A stretch of DNA of 64,000 nucleotides from assembly GCA_963921255.3 (NCBI GenBank), contig CAWUEW020000003.1, positions 372,001 through 436,000 on the forward strand, read 5' to 3'. Shown in pieces: positions 1 to 7,953 of this stretch. The position numbers and the translations under genes are program-made. The notes beneath the pieces were generated by a model that was not told where the DNA came from, did no database searches, and saw nothing but the letters and a program-made list of their open reading frames with translations. How positions within the stretch are numbered: position 1 is the stretch's first letter; each line of letters begins with the position of its first letter. Source of the DNA: JANSYL01 sp963921255. Lineage in GTDB: Bacteria > Pseudomonadota > Alphaproteobacteria > Rhodobacterales > Rhodobacteraceae.

Positions 1-774
1 CAACTGTCCGTCAGACAGGTCTGTCAGCGTGATACCGAGGCAAAAGGCAATCATCGGATGGAGCAGCAGGGACAGGCCGCAAATATAGGCGATCACCAGC
101 ATGTCGCCCTCGGGTTTGTAGCGATAGAGGACACCGCCCAGTCCGAACAGGGCCGCTGGTAGGGCCGCGCGGATCATGAGGTCGAGCGCCTCACCCACAA
201 GCCCGGGGATCGGCACGCCGCTGAGGTTCACCGCAAACCCAAGCGCGATGCCGATCATCAGCGCGTTGGAAAACATCGCCTTGGTGATCTGCAGGGCAAC
301 GGCGCCGGGGGCGGCCTTGTCGGCGCGCACGATCTCCATCGCGGTGATGCCGACGAAATAGCAAAACGGGGCATGCAGCGCGACGATGGCGAAGTTCGGC
401 CCAAGCGCGTCGATCCCGTAGGCGCGTTCCGTGATCGGCAGACCAAGCAGAACCGTGTTGGCAAAAAGCGCCGAGAAGCCGATCGCCACGCAATCGGGCC
501 AGGGCCGCCCAAACAGCAGGCGCGCGCCAAAGAGCCCCAGAAAGAAACACGTTGCCGAGCCGGCATAGAAGGACACAAGCAGGCTCAGCTCGAAATCCGC
601 GCCCAGATCCAGCGTCGCGATGCCCGAGAACAGCAGGCACGGAATGGCGAATTTCTGGGTGAAGACCATGAGGCCCTGCACGCCTTCATCGCTGAAGAGC
701 CCCCGCCAAACTGCGAGGTAACCGGCCGCCACCACGAGGAAGACCGGAAGGATGATGCCAAGGATGCTGCCCAT
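1..774 (-). CDS. AEC family transporter (auxin efflux carrier type), 3' end cut by window
   Basis: Reading the minus strand from the ATG at 774 gives 258 codons without a stop up to the window edge, so the C-terminus is missing. The protein begins MGSILGIILPVFLVVAAGYL and is strongly hydrophobic, with about eight predicted membrane spans in the visible part. It also has the small-residue signature FANTVLLGLPI seen in AEC/malonate-type permeases. The family moves organic anions or related solutes across the inner membrane; the substrate cannot be read from sequence. The start codon directly abuts the TGA of the upstream MBL hydrolase gene, so it is the last visible gene of the long minus-strand operon. 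Confidence 0.85.
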   Translation of the reverse strand, partial: MGSILGIILPVFLVVAAGYLAVWRGLFSDEGVQGLMVFTQKFAIPCLLFSGIATLDLGADFELSLLVSFYAGSATCFFLGLFGARLLFGRPWPDCVAIGFSALFANTVLLGLPITERAYGIDALGPNFAIVALHAPFCYFVGITAMEIVRADKAAPGAVALQITKAMFSNALMIGIALGFAVNLSGVPIPGLVGEALDLMIRAALPAALFGLGGVLYRYKPEGDMLVIAYICGLSLLLHPMIAFCLGITLTDLSDGQL

Positions 775-1572
775 TCAGACCTGGTAGCTCAGGACCATGC
801 CGTCATAGGCCGGTGCGATGTGATCGGGCGTTTCGTGCAGCACGGTCTGATAATCCAGGTCGATATGCATGTTGGTCAGCACGGCGCGCCGTGGCGCGGC
901 CCGCGCGATCCACGACAGGGATTTTTCCAGGTGCGCGTGGCTTGGATGCGGGGTGCGGCGCAAGGCATCCAGCACCCAACAATCGAGGTTCTCGAGGGTT
1001 GGCCAGGCATCGGCCGGAATGTCTGAGACGTCCGGAAGATAGGCCAGGTCCGCGATCCGAAAGCCCAGGCTGTCGATATTGCCGTGCGTCACCTCAAACG
1101 GGGTCAGGGTGATCGGACCACCGGGGCCCGTGATCTCCACATCGCCCGTGATGGAATGCAGGTCCAGAATGGGCGGATAGGCCGAGCCGGGGGGCTGCAC
1201 GAAGGCATAGCCGAAGCGGTTGAGCAAATCGTTCTGGGTGGCACCATCCGCATACACCGGCAGGCGCTGGCGCATGTTGAAGACGATCATGCGCAGGTCA
1301 TCCAGCCCATGCACGTGATCCGCGTGTGCATGGGTGAAGATCACGGCGTCCAACCGCCCGATCCCGGCATCCAGCAGTTGCTGACGCAGGTCGGGTGAGG
1401 TGTCGATCAAGACAGCGGTTTCGCCGTCTTCGTCGATCCGCTGGATCAGCATGGAACAGCGGCGGCGCGTGTTCTTGGGCTCGGCCGGGTCGCAGTCGCC
1501 CCAATGCCCGCCCAGACGCGGCACGCCGCCGGACGAGCCGCAGCCTAGGATGGTAAAGCGCAATTCGGCCAT
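775..1572 (-). CDS. MBL-fold metallo-hydrolase, PhnP-like
   Basis: 265 residues of metallo-beta-lactamase fold. The metal-binding motif HAHADH lies near residue 80 (context IFTHAHADHVHGLDDL), and an N-terminal GCGSSGGVPRLGG stretch matches the PhnP-like subgroup of phosphodiesterases (phosphoribosyl cyclic phosphate or tRNase Z-like). The precise substrate is not established for this chromosomal homologue, and no phn operon is adjacent. Its ATG overlaps the tatD stop (TGATG), which indicates translational coupling. Co-location with tatD and holB is typical for alphaproteobacteria, so a housekeeping nucleotide-related role is likelier than phosphonate breakdown. Confidence 0.85.
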   Translation of the reverse strand: MAELRFTILGCGSSGGVPRLGGHWGDCDPAEPKNTRRRCSMLIQRIDEDGETAVLIDTSPDLRQQLLDAGIGRLDAVIFTHAHADHVHGLDDLRMIVFNMRQRLPVYADGATQNDLLNRFGYAFVQPPGSAYPPILDLHSITGDVEITGPGGPITLTPFEVTHGNIDSLGFRIADLAYLPDVSDIPADAWPTLENLDCWVLDALRRTPHPSHAHLEKSLSWIARAAPRRAVLTNMHIDLDYQTVLHETPDHIAPAYDGMVLSYQV

Positions 1573-2396
1573 CAGGCGGCCCCGGCGCGGTTGGCCTGTG
1601 CCCAGGCGGGAGCTTTCCAGAACAACCGGTCGAAATTGGCGCTGGTTTGCGCGGCAAACTCGGCCTCGGTCATGTCGAAGACCTGCGCGCCGACGCGGGC
1701 GGTGTGCGCGGTGTAGGCCGGTTCGTTCCGTTTGCCGCGATGGGGCGGCGGGGCAAGATAGGGGCTGTCGGTTTCGACCAGAACGCGGTCCACCGGGGCG
1801 GCGGCGAAAATCTCGCGCAGTTCGGTTGATTTCGGGAAGGCCGCGATGCCCGACATGCTGAGGTAAAAGCCCAACTCCAACGCGGCACGGGCAAGGTCCG
1901 CGCCGGACGAAAAGCAGTGCATCACGCAGCTATAGGGGCCGGCGGCGTGTTCGTCTGACAGGATGCGGGCCATATCGTCATCGGCGGCCCGGGCGTGGAT
2001 GATGAGGGGCAGCTTGGTCTGCCGAGCCGCCTCGATATGGATGCGCAGGCTGTCCTGCTGCACCTCGGCGCTGTCGGCGGTGTAGTGATAGTCGAGCCCA
2101 GTTTCCCCGATGCCCACGAATTTGGGATGCTCGGCCAGGGCCACGAGTTCGTCCACCGATGCCATCGGCTCCGAGGCCGCCGACATCGGATGCGTGCCCG
2201 CGGCCCAGAAGACGGGGTCATGGGTGTCCGCGATGGCGCGGATGTCGGGCGCGGTGCGCAATTTGGTGCAGATCGTCACCATGCGCGTGACGCCCGCGGC
2301 CACCGCGCGGTCAACCACATCCGGAAGCTCTGCCGCCAACTCGGGAAAATCCAAGTGGCAGTGGCTATCGACGATGGCGGGTGGCGTGTCGGACAT
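1572..2396 (-). CDS. tatD: TatD family metal-dependent deoxyribonuclease
   Basis: 274 residues, normal length for TatD. The metal-binding HCHLDF motif is at residues 12-17. GETGLDYHY (about 95-103), the LPLIIHARAADDD segment, and VETDSPYLAPPPHRGKRNEP near 205-225 are the diagnostic TatD signatures. The family is a cytoplasmic Mg-dependent 3'-5' exonuclease or DNase acting in DNA repair and turnover. The gene sits 23 bp after holB and overlaps the MBL hydrolase gene, all on the minus strand; this tmk-holB-tatD order is common in proteobacteria. Confidence 0.92.
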   Translation of the reverse strand: MSDTPPAIVDSHCHLDFPELAAELPDVVDRAVAAGVTRMVTICTKLRTAPDIRAIADTHDPVFWAAGTHPMSAASEPMASVDELVALAEHPKFVGIGETGLDYHYTADSAEVQQDSLRIHIEAARQTKLPLIIHARAADDDMARILSDEHAAGPYSCVMHCFSSGADLARAALELGFYLSMSGIAAFPKSTELREIFAAAPVDRVLVETDSPYLAPPPHRGKRNEPAYTAHTARVGAQVFDMTEAEFAAQTSANFDRLFWKAPAWAQANRAGAA

Positions 2397-2419
2397 GCGG
2401 ACGGTGCTTTGCTGGCGGA

Positions 2420-3544
2420 TCAGGCCGGCAGGCGGGCAGCCATCCGGTCACATTCGAGGAACATATCGAACACGAGCGCGGCAGGGTCAAGGTTGACCGC
2501 TTTCCCGCGCCGCGCCTTGGCCGTGAGCGTCGCGGCCAGATCGGCCCAGGCCCGTGCGGCATGGGCATCAGGGGCAAGGCGGGTCAGGGTTTGTGCCTCT
2601 CCTTGAGCGATCTCGGAGGGGGCCTGACCGGTGCTGCCCGTCCGGGCCAAACGCGCCAGAAGCAGGTCGAGCAGATTCAGCGTCAGATCAAAGCGGCCAT
2701 TGTCGCGCCCGGCGGCGGCCTCGGACAGGCGCAGGGCAAGGCTGCGGTCGAGCCGCGGAAGGGTCGACAGAAGGGCCACAAGGTCGGCGTAAAGCGCCAG
2801 GCCATCGGACTGCAAAAGCGCGATGGCCTCGCCCACAGACCCACCGGCGAGCCGCGCCAGCGCGTCGGGATTGTCGGGCATATCCTGGCCCGCCTGCTGC
2901 AGGGCCTTGCCCAGGTCGGATGGGGACAGCGCCCCGAAGCGCAAAACCCGGCAGCGCGACCGGATGGTCGGCAACAGGCCCGAGGGGCGGTGGCTGATCA
3001 GGAACAGGACCGCGTCCTGCGGCGGTTCCTCCAGCTCTTTCAGCAGGGCGTTTGCCGCGCTGGTGTTCATCTCATCGGCACTGTCCACGATGACGACGCG
3101 CCGCCCGTTTCCGCCGGCGGACAGGGCGAAGAAGGCCTTGAGCGCCCGCACCTCGTCCACCGTCAACTGGGTCTTCAACCGTTTGGCCTTGTCATCCCAC
3201 GGGCGCCGGATCAGGCAGAGGCCCGGCTCGCTGAGCGCCGCCATGCGGTGGGCGACGGGATGATCGGCGGACACATCGAGGCTTTCGGGCGGGGGCGGGG
3301 CCCCGAAGAGGCCATCGCCGTCGTCCTTTGGGGTGGCCAACAGGAACCGCGCGGCCCGCCAGGCGAAGCTGGCCTTGCCGACACCTTGTGGCCCGGTCAG
3401 GAGCCAGGCGTGCGGCAAGCGCCCCGACTGATAGGCGGACAGGAATGTCTGCTCGGCCGCGGCATGGCCAAAAGGCTGTGCCGTCTGACGCGGGTGCGGG
3501 GCACCATCGATGCGGTCGGCTTCGGGCGGGGTGTCGTCACTCAT
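2420..3544 (-). CDS. holB: DNA polymerase III subunit delta'
   Basis: 374 residues. It shows the clamp-loader AAA+ layout: P-loop-like GPQGVGKASF around residue 50, a DSADEMN Walker-B-like region near 155, and the IRSRCRVLRF arginine-finger/sensor segment near 190-200. These place it as delta' of the clamp-loader complex that opens and loads the beta clamp at the replication fork. It follows tmk with 43 bp between and precedes tatD, a conserved arrangement. The P-loop carries Ala-Ser after Gly-Lys instead of the usual Thr/Ser, consistent with delta' being a weak or non-hydrolysing member. Confidence 0.9.
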   Translation of the reverse strand: MSDDTPPEADRIDGAPHPRQTAQPFGHAAAEQTFLSAYQSGRLPHAWLLTGPQGVGKASFAWRAARFLLATPKDDGDGLFGAPPPPESLDVSADHPVAHRMAALSEPGLCLIRRPWDDKAKRLKTQLTVDEVRALKAFFALSAGGNGRRVVIVDSADEMNTSAANALLKELEEPPQDAVLFLISHRPSGLLPTIRSRCRVLRFGALSPSDLGKALQQAGQDMPDNPDALARLAGGSVGEAIALLQSDGLALYADLVALLSTLPRLDRSLALRLSEAAAGRDNGRFDLTLNLLDLLLARLARTGSTGQAPSEIAQGEAQTLTRLAPDAHAARAWADLAATLTAKARRGKAVNLDPAALVFDMFLECDRMAARLPA

Positions 3545-3587
3545 GCGTCTGGGCGTAGCACGGCCCGCCGGGCAGGGCGAGGGTGGC

Positions 3588-4229
3588 TCATGCCGGGGCG
3601 GCCAGCGCGGCCTGCACGGTGTTCATCACGTCTTGTGCCACCGCGTCGGCGTCGCGCGCGCCATCGATAACGCGGAACCGGTCTGGCTCGGCCTGGGCGA
3701 GGGCGAGGAAACCGGCGCGCATCTTTTCCTGAAACGCGAGGCCAAAATCTTCGAACCGTTCCTCGATGCCAGCACGTCCCTTGGCGCGGGCCAGCCCCTC
3801 GGCCGGGTCCATGTCGATCAGCACGGTCAGATCGGGTTCACGGCCAATCATCAGGTCGTGCAGGGCATCGACCATGTCGCGCAAATCCCCGCGTGACGTG
3901 CCCTGATACATGCGGGTGCTGTCGGCGAAGCGGTCACAGACGACGACCTTTCCGGCCTCAAGCGCGGGGGTGATCGTGCGTTCAAGGTGGTCGCGCCGCG
4001 CCGCGGTAAAGAGCAGAATTTCGGTTTCGGCGGACCAACGGTCGGGGTCGCCTTGCAGAACGAGGGCGCGGATTTCTTCGGCCCCCGGCGAGCCGCCGGG
4101 TTCGCGCGTCAGAAGCGTTGGCAGCCCTGATGCATCCAGCGCTTCGGCCAGACGCCGCGCTTGTGTGGACTTTCCCGACCCGTCGATGCCCTCGAAACTG
4201 ATGAACAGGCCGCGTTGTGCTGCCGCCAT
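3588..4229 (-). CDS. tmk: Thymidylate kinase
   Basis: 213 residues. The P-loop FEGIDGSGKSTQARRL starts near residue 12, REPGGSPGAEEIR follows, and the DR motif occurs in CDRFADSTRMYQG near residue 97. It phosphorylates dTMP to dTDP with ATP in the cytoplasm. Its ATG overlaps the last base of the carboxypeptidase gene stop, and it is followed by holB, the usual tmk-holB pairing. Length and motifs are complete, with no sign of damage. Confidence 0.95.
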   Translation of the reverse strand: MAAAQRGLFISFEGIDGSGKSTQARRLAEALDASGLPTLLTREPGGSPGAEEIRALVLQGDPDRWSAETEILLFTAARRDHLERTITPALEAGKVVVCDRFADSTRMYQGTSRGDLRDMVDALHDLMIGREPDLTVLIDMDPAEGLARAKGRAGIEERFEDFGLAFQEKMRAGFLALAQAEPDRFRVIDGARDADAVAQDVMNTVQAALAAPA

Positions 4230-5443
4230 CAGCCGCCCGCCGGGGCCTGAAGCGGCGCAGGGGGCGGGCCAAAGATCTGGTGCATCACATCGCGCGCAGC
4301 GGTCATGAACCGCACGCGCAACCCGCCCTGGTCGACCGTTTCGGTCGCGACAAGCGGCACCCGGTACTGGGTTTCGTCGGCCTCCCCGAGGCTGACGACC
4401 ATTTCACCAATCACATCGCCCGCCATAATCGGTGCAGGCATCGGGCTGACATAGGTCAGTTCCGCCTCAACCCCGTCGGCGCTGGACACCGGGATCAGAA
4501 GTGACAGGGTCTCCTGCGGTGCGAGGCCCACGCTGTCGGAGGTGCCCATGAAGACCGGCGCGCGGGCCAGTTCCACGCCTTCGGTGACGACATCCCGCAT
4601 CACGAACTGGCGGAACGCCCAGGACAGGATGCGCTCGGATTCGCGCCCGCGGGCGGCGGCGCTATCCAGGCCGGTGATGACAAAAGTCACCCGGCGGTCC
4701 CCTTGCACGGCCGATCCGACAAGGCCGTAACCCGCTTCCTGCGTATGGCCGGTTTTCAAACCATCCGCCCCAAGCCCCATGCCAAGCACCGGGTTGCGGT
4801 TGAACCGGTTCGCCGGTGCCCGCCCTTCGTAGTCGAACTCGGTCTCGGCAAAATAGGTGTAGAGCTGCGGGTGTTCGGTGATGATCTCTTCGGCGAGGAT
4901 GCCCAGATCGCGCATGCTCATCACATGGCCGGGGGCGGGCCAGCCGTTGGAGTTTATCAACGTCGTCTGGTCCATCCCGAGCTCGCGCGCGCGGTCGGTT
5001 GCCATGCGCGAGAACCCGGCTTCGGTTCCATCCGGGCTTAGGGCTTCGGCCAGAACCGCCGACGCGTCATTGCCCGACACCACGATGACACCCAGGATCA
5101 ACTCCTCCACCGTTGGGCGGTCCGAGGTGTTGAGGAACATGGTCGAGCCGCCATAATCCATCGCGTGCTGGCTGACGGGCAGGCGGGTCTCCAGGCTGAG
5201 ACGCCCATCGGCAATCGCTTCGAAGGTCATCAGAAGCGTCATCAACTTCGACATCGAGGCCGGGGGCAGCGGCACCTCGGCGTTGTGCGAGAGCAAAACC
5301 TGCCCGGTGTTGTGGTCGATCACATAGGCGGCTTCCGCCTCGGTCTGAAACGCCTGTGCGCGGGCGGACGTGCTCACTCCGAGCACCAGGGCCGCGGCAA
5401 CACAAATCGCGCGGCAGGTCAAAGCATAGGTAGCGACGTGCAT
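4229..5443 (-). CDS. D-alanyl-D-alanine carboxypeptidase (PBP5/6 type)
   Basis: 404 residues with an N-terminal signal peptide (cleavage expected after the ARAQA region, about residue 30). All three active-site motifs of the serine DD-peptidases are present: SMSK near residue 64, SGN near 123, and KTG in DGLKTGHTQEAGYG near 230. A C-terminal PBP5-like beta domain is followed by an amphipathic tail ending near residue 395, which fits periplasmic attachment to the inner membrane. It trims the terminal D-Ala of peptidoglycan pentapeptides. It lies between an SPOR-domain lipoprotein and tmk, with an envelope-related upstream partner. Confidence 0.92.
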   Translation of the reverse strand: MHVATYALTCRAICVAAALVLGVSTSARAQAFQTEAEAAYVIDHNTGQVLLSHNAEVPLPPASMSKLMTLLMTFEAIADGRLSLETRLPVSQHAMDYGGSTMFLNTSDRPTVEELILGVIVVSGNDASAVLAEALSPDGTEAGFSRMATDRARELGMDQTTLINSNGWPAPGHVMSMRDLGILAEEIITEHPQLYTYFAETEFDYEGRAPANRFNRNPVLGMGLGADGLKTGHTQEAGYGLVGSAVQGDRRVTFVITGLDSAAARGRESERILSWAFRQFVMRDVVTEGVELARAPVFMGTSDSVGLAPQETLSLLIPVSSADGVEAELTYVSPMPAPIMAGDVIGEMVVSLGEADETQYRVPLVATETVDQGGLRVRFMTAARDVMHQIFGPPPAPLQAPAGG

Positions 5444-5470
5444 AGGTCCCTGCGGTTTGGGGGCGCCAGA

Positions 5471-6370
5471 TCAGCGCCGGACGAAATATGCGTCGTCAAA
5501 GCCCAACTCACGGACGGTTTCAAGGATCGCGGCACGATCGCCGCTTGTTCCTGCCGGGCCCACGACCACGCGCCAGAAGCGGCGGCCATTCGACGTCTGA
5601 TCATAGATCGTGGGCACTAGTCCCGCCCCGCGCAAGGCCTGACCTGTGTTGTTGGCGTTTTCTTGCACAGAGAAGATCCCGATTTGGACAAATGGCCGCT
5701 CAAGACCCGAGCTGGCCGCGGGGCGCGGGGCCGGGGCGGGCGCCGGTTCGACGGCGGCGGTTTGCACGGGCGCGGCTTCCGTGGCTTCGGCTTCTTCGAT
5801 GGCCGCGGCCGCTGCGACGATCGGATCGTCCAATGTGGTGCTGCTGATTTCGGGCGTGTCGACGCCGTCCGCGTCCGCAACGGCCAGGGGCGCGTCGGTC
5901 GCAGGGGCGGGGTCCGGCTCGGCCACTTCCTCGCGGCGCAACGCGGTGACGTTTAACATGGTCGGATCGCCCGCCAGAATGTTCAGCGCCGCCGCGGCGT
6001 CGGACGACACCATCAGCGAGGGGCCGGGATTGTCGCGTTCGCGCCGGAACAGCGCCCCGATGACGAAACGCCCGTTTTCCTCGTTCCGGATGATGACACG
6101 TTCGGGATCCGTGGCCGTCGGATGGGCCACCCAGACGCCGCCGAGCGAGGGGCGTCCATCCCACAGCCCGTCTTCGCTGACCTGGAACACATCGGGCGCT
6201 TCCACGTCGCGTTCCACCAGCCGGGTCGCCCCGATCGGCGCCGGACCGTCACCCGTCGCGTCGCGGGTTCCGAACGGCTGGAACTCTTCCGTGCAGGCGG
6301 CCAGCGCCAGGACGCACAGGATCAGTACCCCGGGACGGGCCAAGGAAAGAGGGCGAAGGGAGGTCATCAT
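5471..6370 (-). CDS. SPOR-domain lipoprotein
   Basis: About 300 residues from tandem ATG codons at 6370/6367; an upstream TTG at 6391 is an unlikely start. A lipoprotein signal with lipobox LALAAC occurs about 20 residues in, giving an outer-membrane lipoprotein. A long Ala/Pro/Glu-rich low-complexity middle (roughly residues 150-210) leads to a C-terminal SPOR domain (RPFVQIGIFSVQENAN ... RFWRVVVGPAG ... DAYFVRR). SPOR domains bind glycan strands stripped of stem peptides at the septum. The gene immediately precedes a D,D-carboxypeptidase, so a role in cell-wall remodelling, RlpA-like in organisation but lacking the RlpA double-psi barrel motif that I would recognise, is inferred. Confidence 0.82.
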   Translation of the reverse strand: MMTSLRPLSLARPGVLILCVLALAACTEEFQPFGTRDATGDGPAPIGATRLVERDVEAPDVFQVSEDGLWDGRPSLGGVWVAHPTATDPERVIIRNEENGRFVIGALFRRERDNPGPSLMVSSDAAAALNILAGDPTMLNVTALRREEVAEPDPAPATDAPLAVADADGVDTPEISSTTLDDPIVAAAAAIEEAEATEAAPVQTAAVEPAPAPAPRPAASSGLERPFVQIGIFSVQENANNTGQALRGAGLVPTIYDQTSNGRRFWRVVVGPAGTSGDRAAILETVRELGFDDAYFVRR

Positions 6371-6571
6371 ACTGCTCGATCTCGCACGCAAACGGCACTT
6401 GTGTGCCTATGTTTTATGGGCCGGTCTGAACGCCGGTTTAGCCTCAATTGTCGGCATGATAGCGGGTTCGACCCGTTCTGAAAATCGCAAGGTCTTAACG
6501 GCGCAAGGGTCCGCCGAAAGCGTGTCTTTCAGAATCGACTCGGGCGGCGTAGGACGAAGCGCCCACAGCCC

Positions 6572-6661
6572 GGAGGAGTGGCAGAGTGGTCGAATGCACC
6601 GGTCTTGAAAACCGGCGTGCGTGAAAGCGTACCGTGGGTTCGAATCCCACCTCCTCCGCCA
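6572..6661 (+). tRNA. tRNA-Ser (anticodon UGA)
   Basis: A complete class II tRNA of 90 nt including encoded CCA. The acceptor arms GGAGGAG (6572-6578) and CTCCTCC (6651-6657) pair fully. The anticodon stem CCGGT/ACCGG encloses loop CTTGAAA with anticodon TGA at 6606-6608. A long variable arm and a TPsiC loop (GGTTCGAATCC, from about 6638) complete it. tRNA-Ser 3' ends are common integration sites, and accessory genes follow directly, but I could not find a second copy of the 3' end in the window. Confidence 0.96.
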
Positions 6662-6719
6662 AGCACCCCATGTCTTCCTACAAGGTACCGTGCCGGGTGG
6701 GCGTCCTGCGCCAGCGCGT

Positions 6720-7949
6720 TCAGCCAAATGCGGCCAACGACGCGACGAAGATCGCGCAACAACCGGCGGCCCAAGACACCCATGCCGCCCCACCAGTTAA
6801 ACGTACTCCTCCGACGGCCTCCTCGAGTCCAGGCATGGCAGGGAACCTACCGAAATAGGATAGAATCGCACTGAGTGGTTTCCAGAGGCTCTGAAGAGCA
6901 GCCCATCCGGCGATTGCCACTTCAACGCGCATGTCCTTGGTCGGGCTTACCCAATCGTCTGTATGGCTCGCGCGACGGAGGACTGTGCGCTCTTCTTTCG
7001 TCTTGCCGCGCTCACACCCTATGATCAGAAAGATCAGGCCGGTGGCGAGACCCCAAATGGCCCCGACCGACAGAAGGGTGTGACCGAGGCCGCTTGCAAA
7101 CACAAGTCTGAGTTGCGCAGCTATGCCAGCTTGAAGTTGCGCGAGCCGCGCGTCCAAGAATGGGGCGGACTCATCGTTTATGCGTCGCCGCATTTCGGAA
7201 AGGGGAGCGACGCTGTCGCCTGGTACAATTTGGGCCAAGTTGTCGGTTTCTTCAAATGCTGCGGACCGCGGCAGAAGCGTTGCTGCTTCTTCCGGCCGGA
7301 TGAATCTGATACGGCTGTCTGCCGCGTCACCGGCTGTTGAGAGTGGCCAATGGCTTGGGTCAAAAAGGGTGTGGGCGGCTCGGAGATCGCGAAAAGACGA
7401 TCCGCGCAAATCGACCCCTGATACCCGAGCGGCACCCAGATCCAGCCCGATGAAGTCCCCCGTGAGGGAGCCACCGCTCATATCGGCGCATTGCATGACC
7501 GCGTTGAACGTGTCGGCCTCAACGCGCACGTCTCGTAAAACGGCATAGGATAAATCCATTCCCATGATGCCGTTGCTGGAAGTAAGCACAACGTTCGTCA
7601 GGCTGGCGCAGCGCAAATTCACTTGGTGCGATGTGTTCGTGAAATCCAGGCGCTCACCGCTGATTTCAGCACATTCCCCAGACGCACCACCAAGCACGGT
7701 CTGGCTGTCTGGCCGTGTGCGATCCTGACAATAGCTGCATTGCGGCAATCCGTCGTGCTGGCCGAATTCAATTCGATGCAAAACACAGCGCGGGATGGCA
7801 GCCTCGGTGTACCCGGCGTTCGGATAAACGTCGGTTATCGGCACCGGGGGCAGCACTTTGCCTGCGGTAACGGCTTCCAGCCCGGCGAAGAAGATTAGCG
7901 TTGGCGCGGCTATGGTGAAGATCGCAGCGGTGATGGATTGCCGGCTCAT
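6720..7949 (-). CDS. Hypothetical membrane protein with pentapeptide-like segment
   Basis: 409 residues, not recognised as a whole. A hydrophobic N-terminus (about residues 7-28) is followed by a Cys pair (CSYCQD), and then by a stretch of irregular pentapeptide-like units with Leu/Ala at every fifth position (about residues 100-185: NLRCASLTN, MDLSYAVLRD, GLDLGAARVSG). Two further hydrophobic segments lie near residues 285-310 and 385-409. This suggests an inner-membrane protein with a periplasmic beta-helical patch. It starts 4 bp after the stop of the equally unrecognised gene upstream, so both are probably one transcription unit. The pair lies between tRNA-Ser and a transposon, which suggests acquired DNA. 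Confidence 0.6.
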   Translation of the reverse strand: MSRQSITAAIFTIAAPTLIFFAGLEAVTAGKVLPPVPITDVYPNAGYTEAAIPRCVLHRIEFGQHDGLPQCSYCQDRTRPDSQTVLGGASGECAEISGERLDFTNTSHQVNLRCASLTNVVLTSSNGIMGMDLSYAVLRDVRVEADTFNAVMQCADMSGGSLTGDFIGLDLGAARVSGVDLRGSSFRDLRAAHTLFDPSHWPLSTAGDAADSRIRFIRPEEAATLLPRSAAFEETDNLAQIVPGDSVAPLSEMRRRINDESAPFLDARLAQLQAGIAAQLRLVFASGLGHTLLSVGAIWGLATGLIFLIIGCERGKTKEERTVLRRASHTDDWVSPTKDMRVEVAIAGWAALQSLWKPLSAILSYFGRFPAMPGLEEAVGGVRLTGGAAWVSWAAGCCAIFVASLAAFG

Positions 7950-7953
7950 GGAT

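Noticed and set aside
6529..6793. Minus-strand frame with GGIRTHGTLSRTPVFKTGA-like peptide
   Set aside because: This is the usual spurious translation of the complement of a tRNA gene (tRNA-Ser here).
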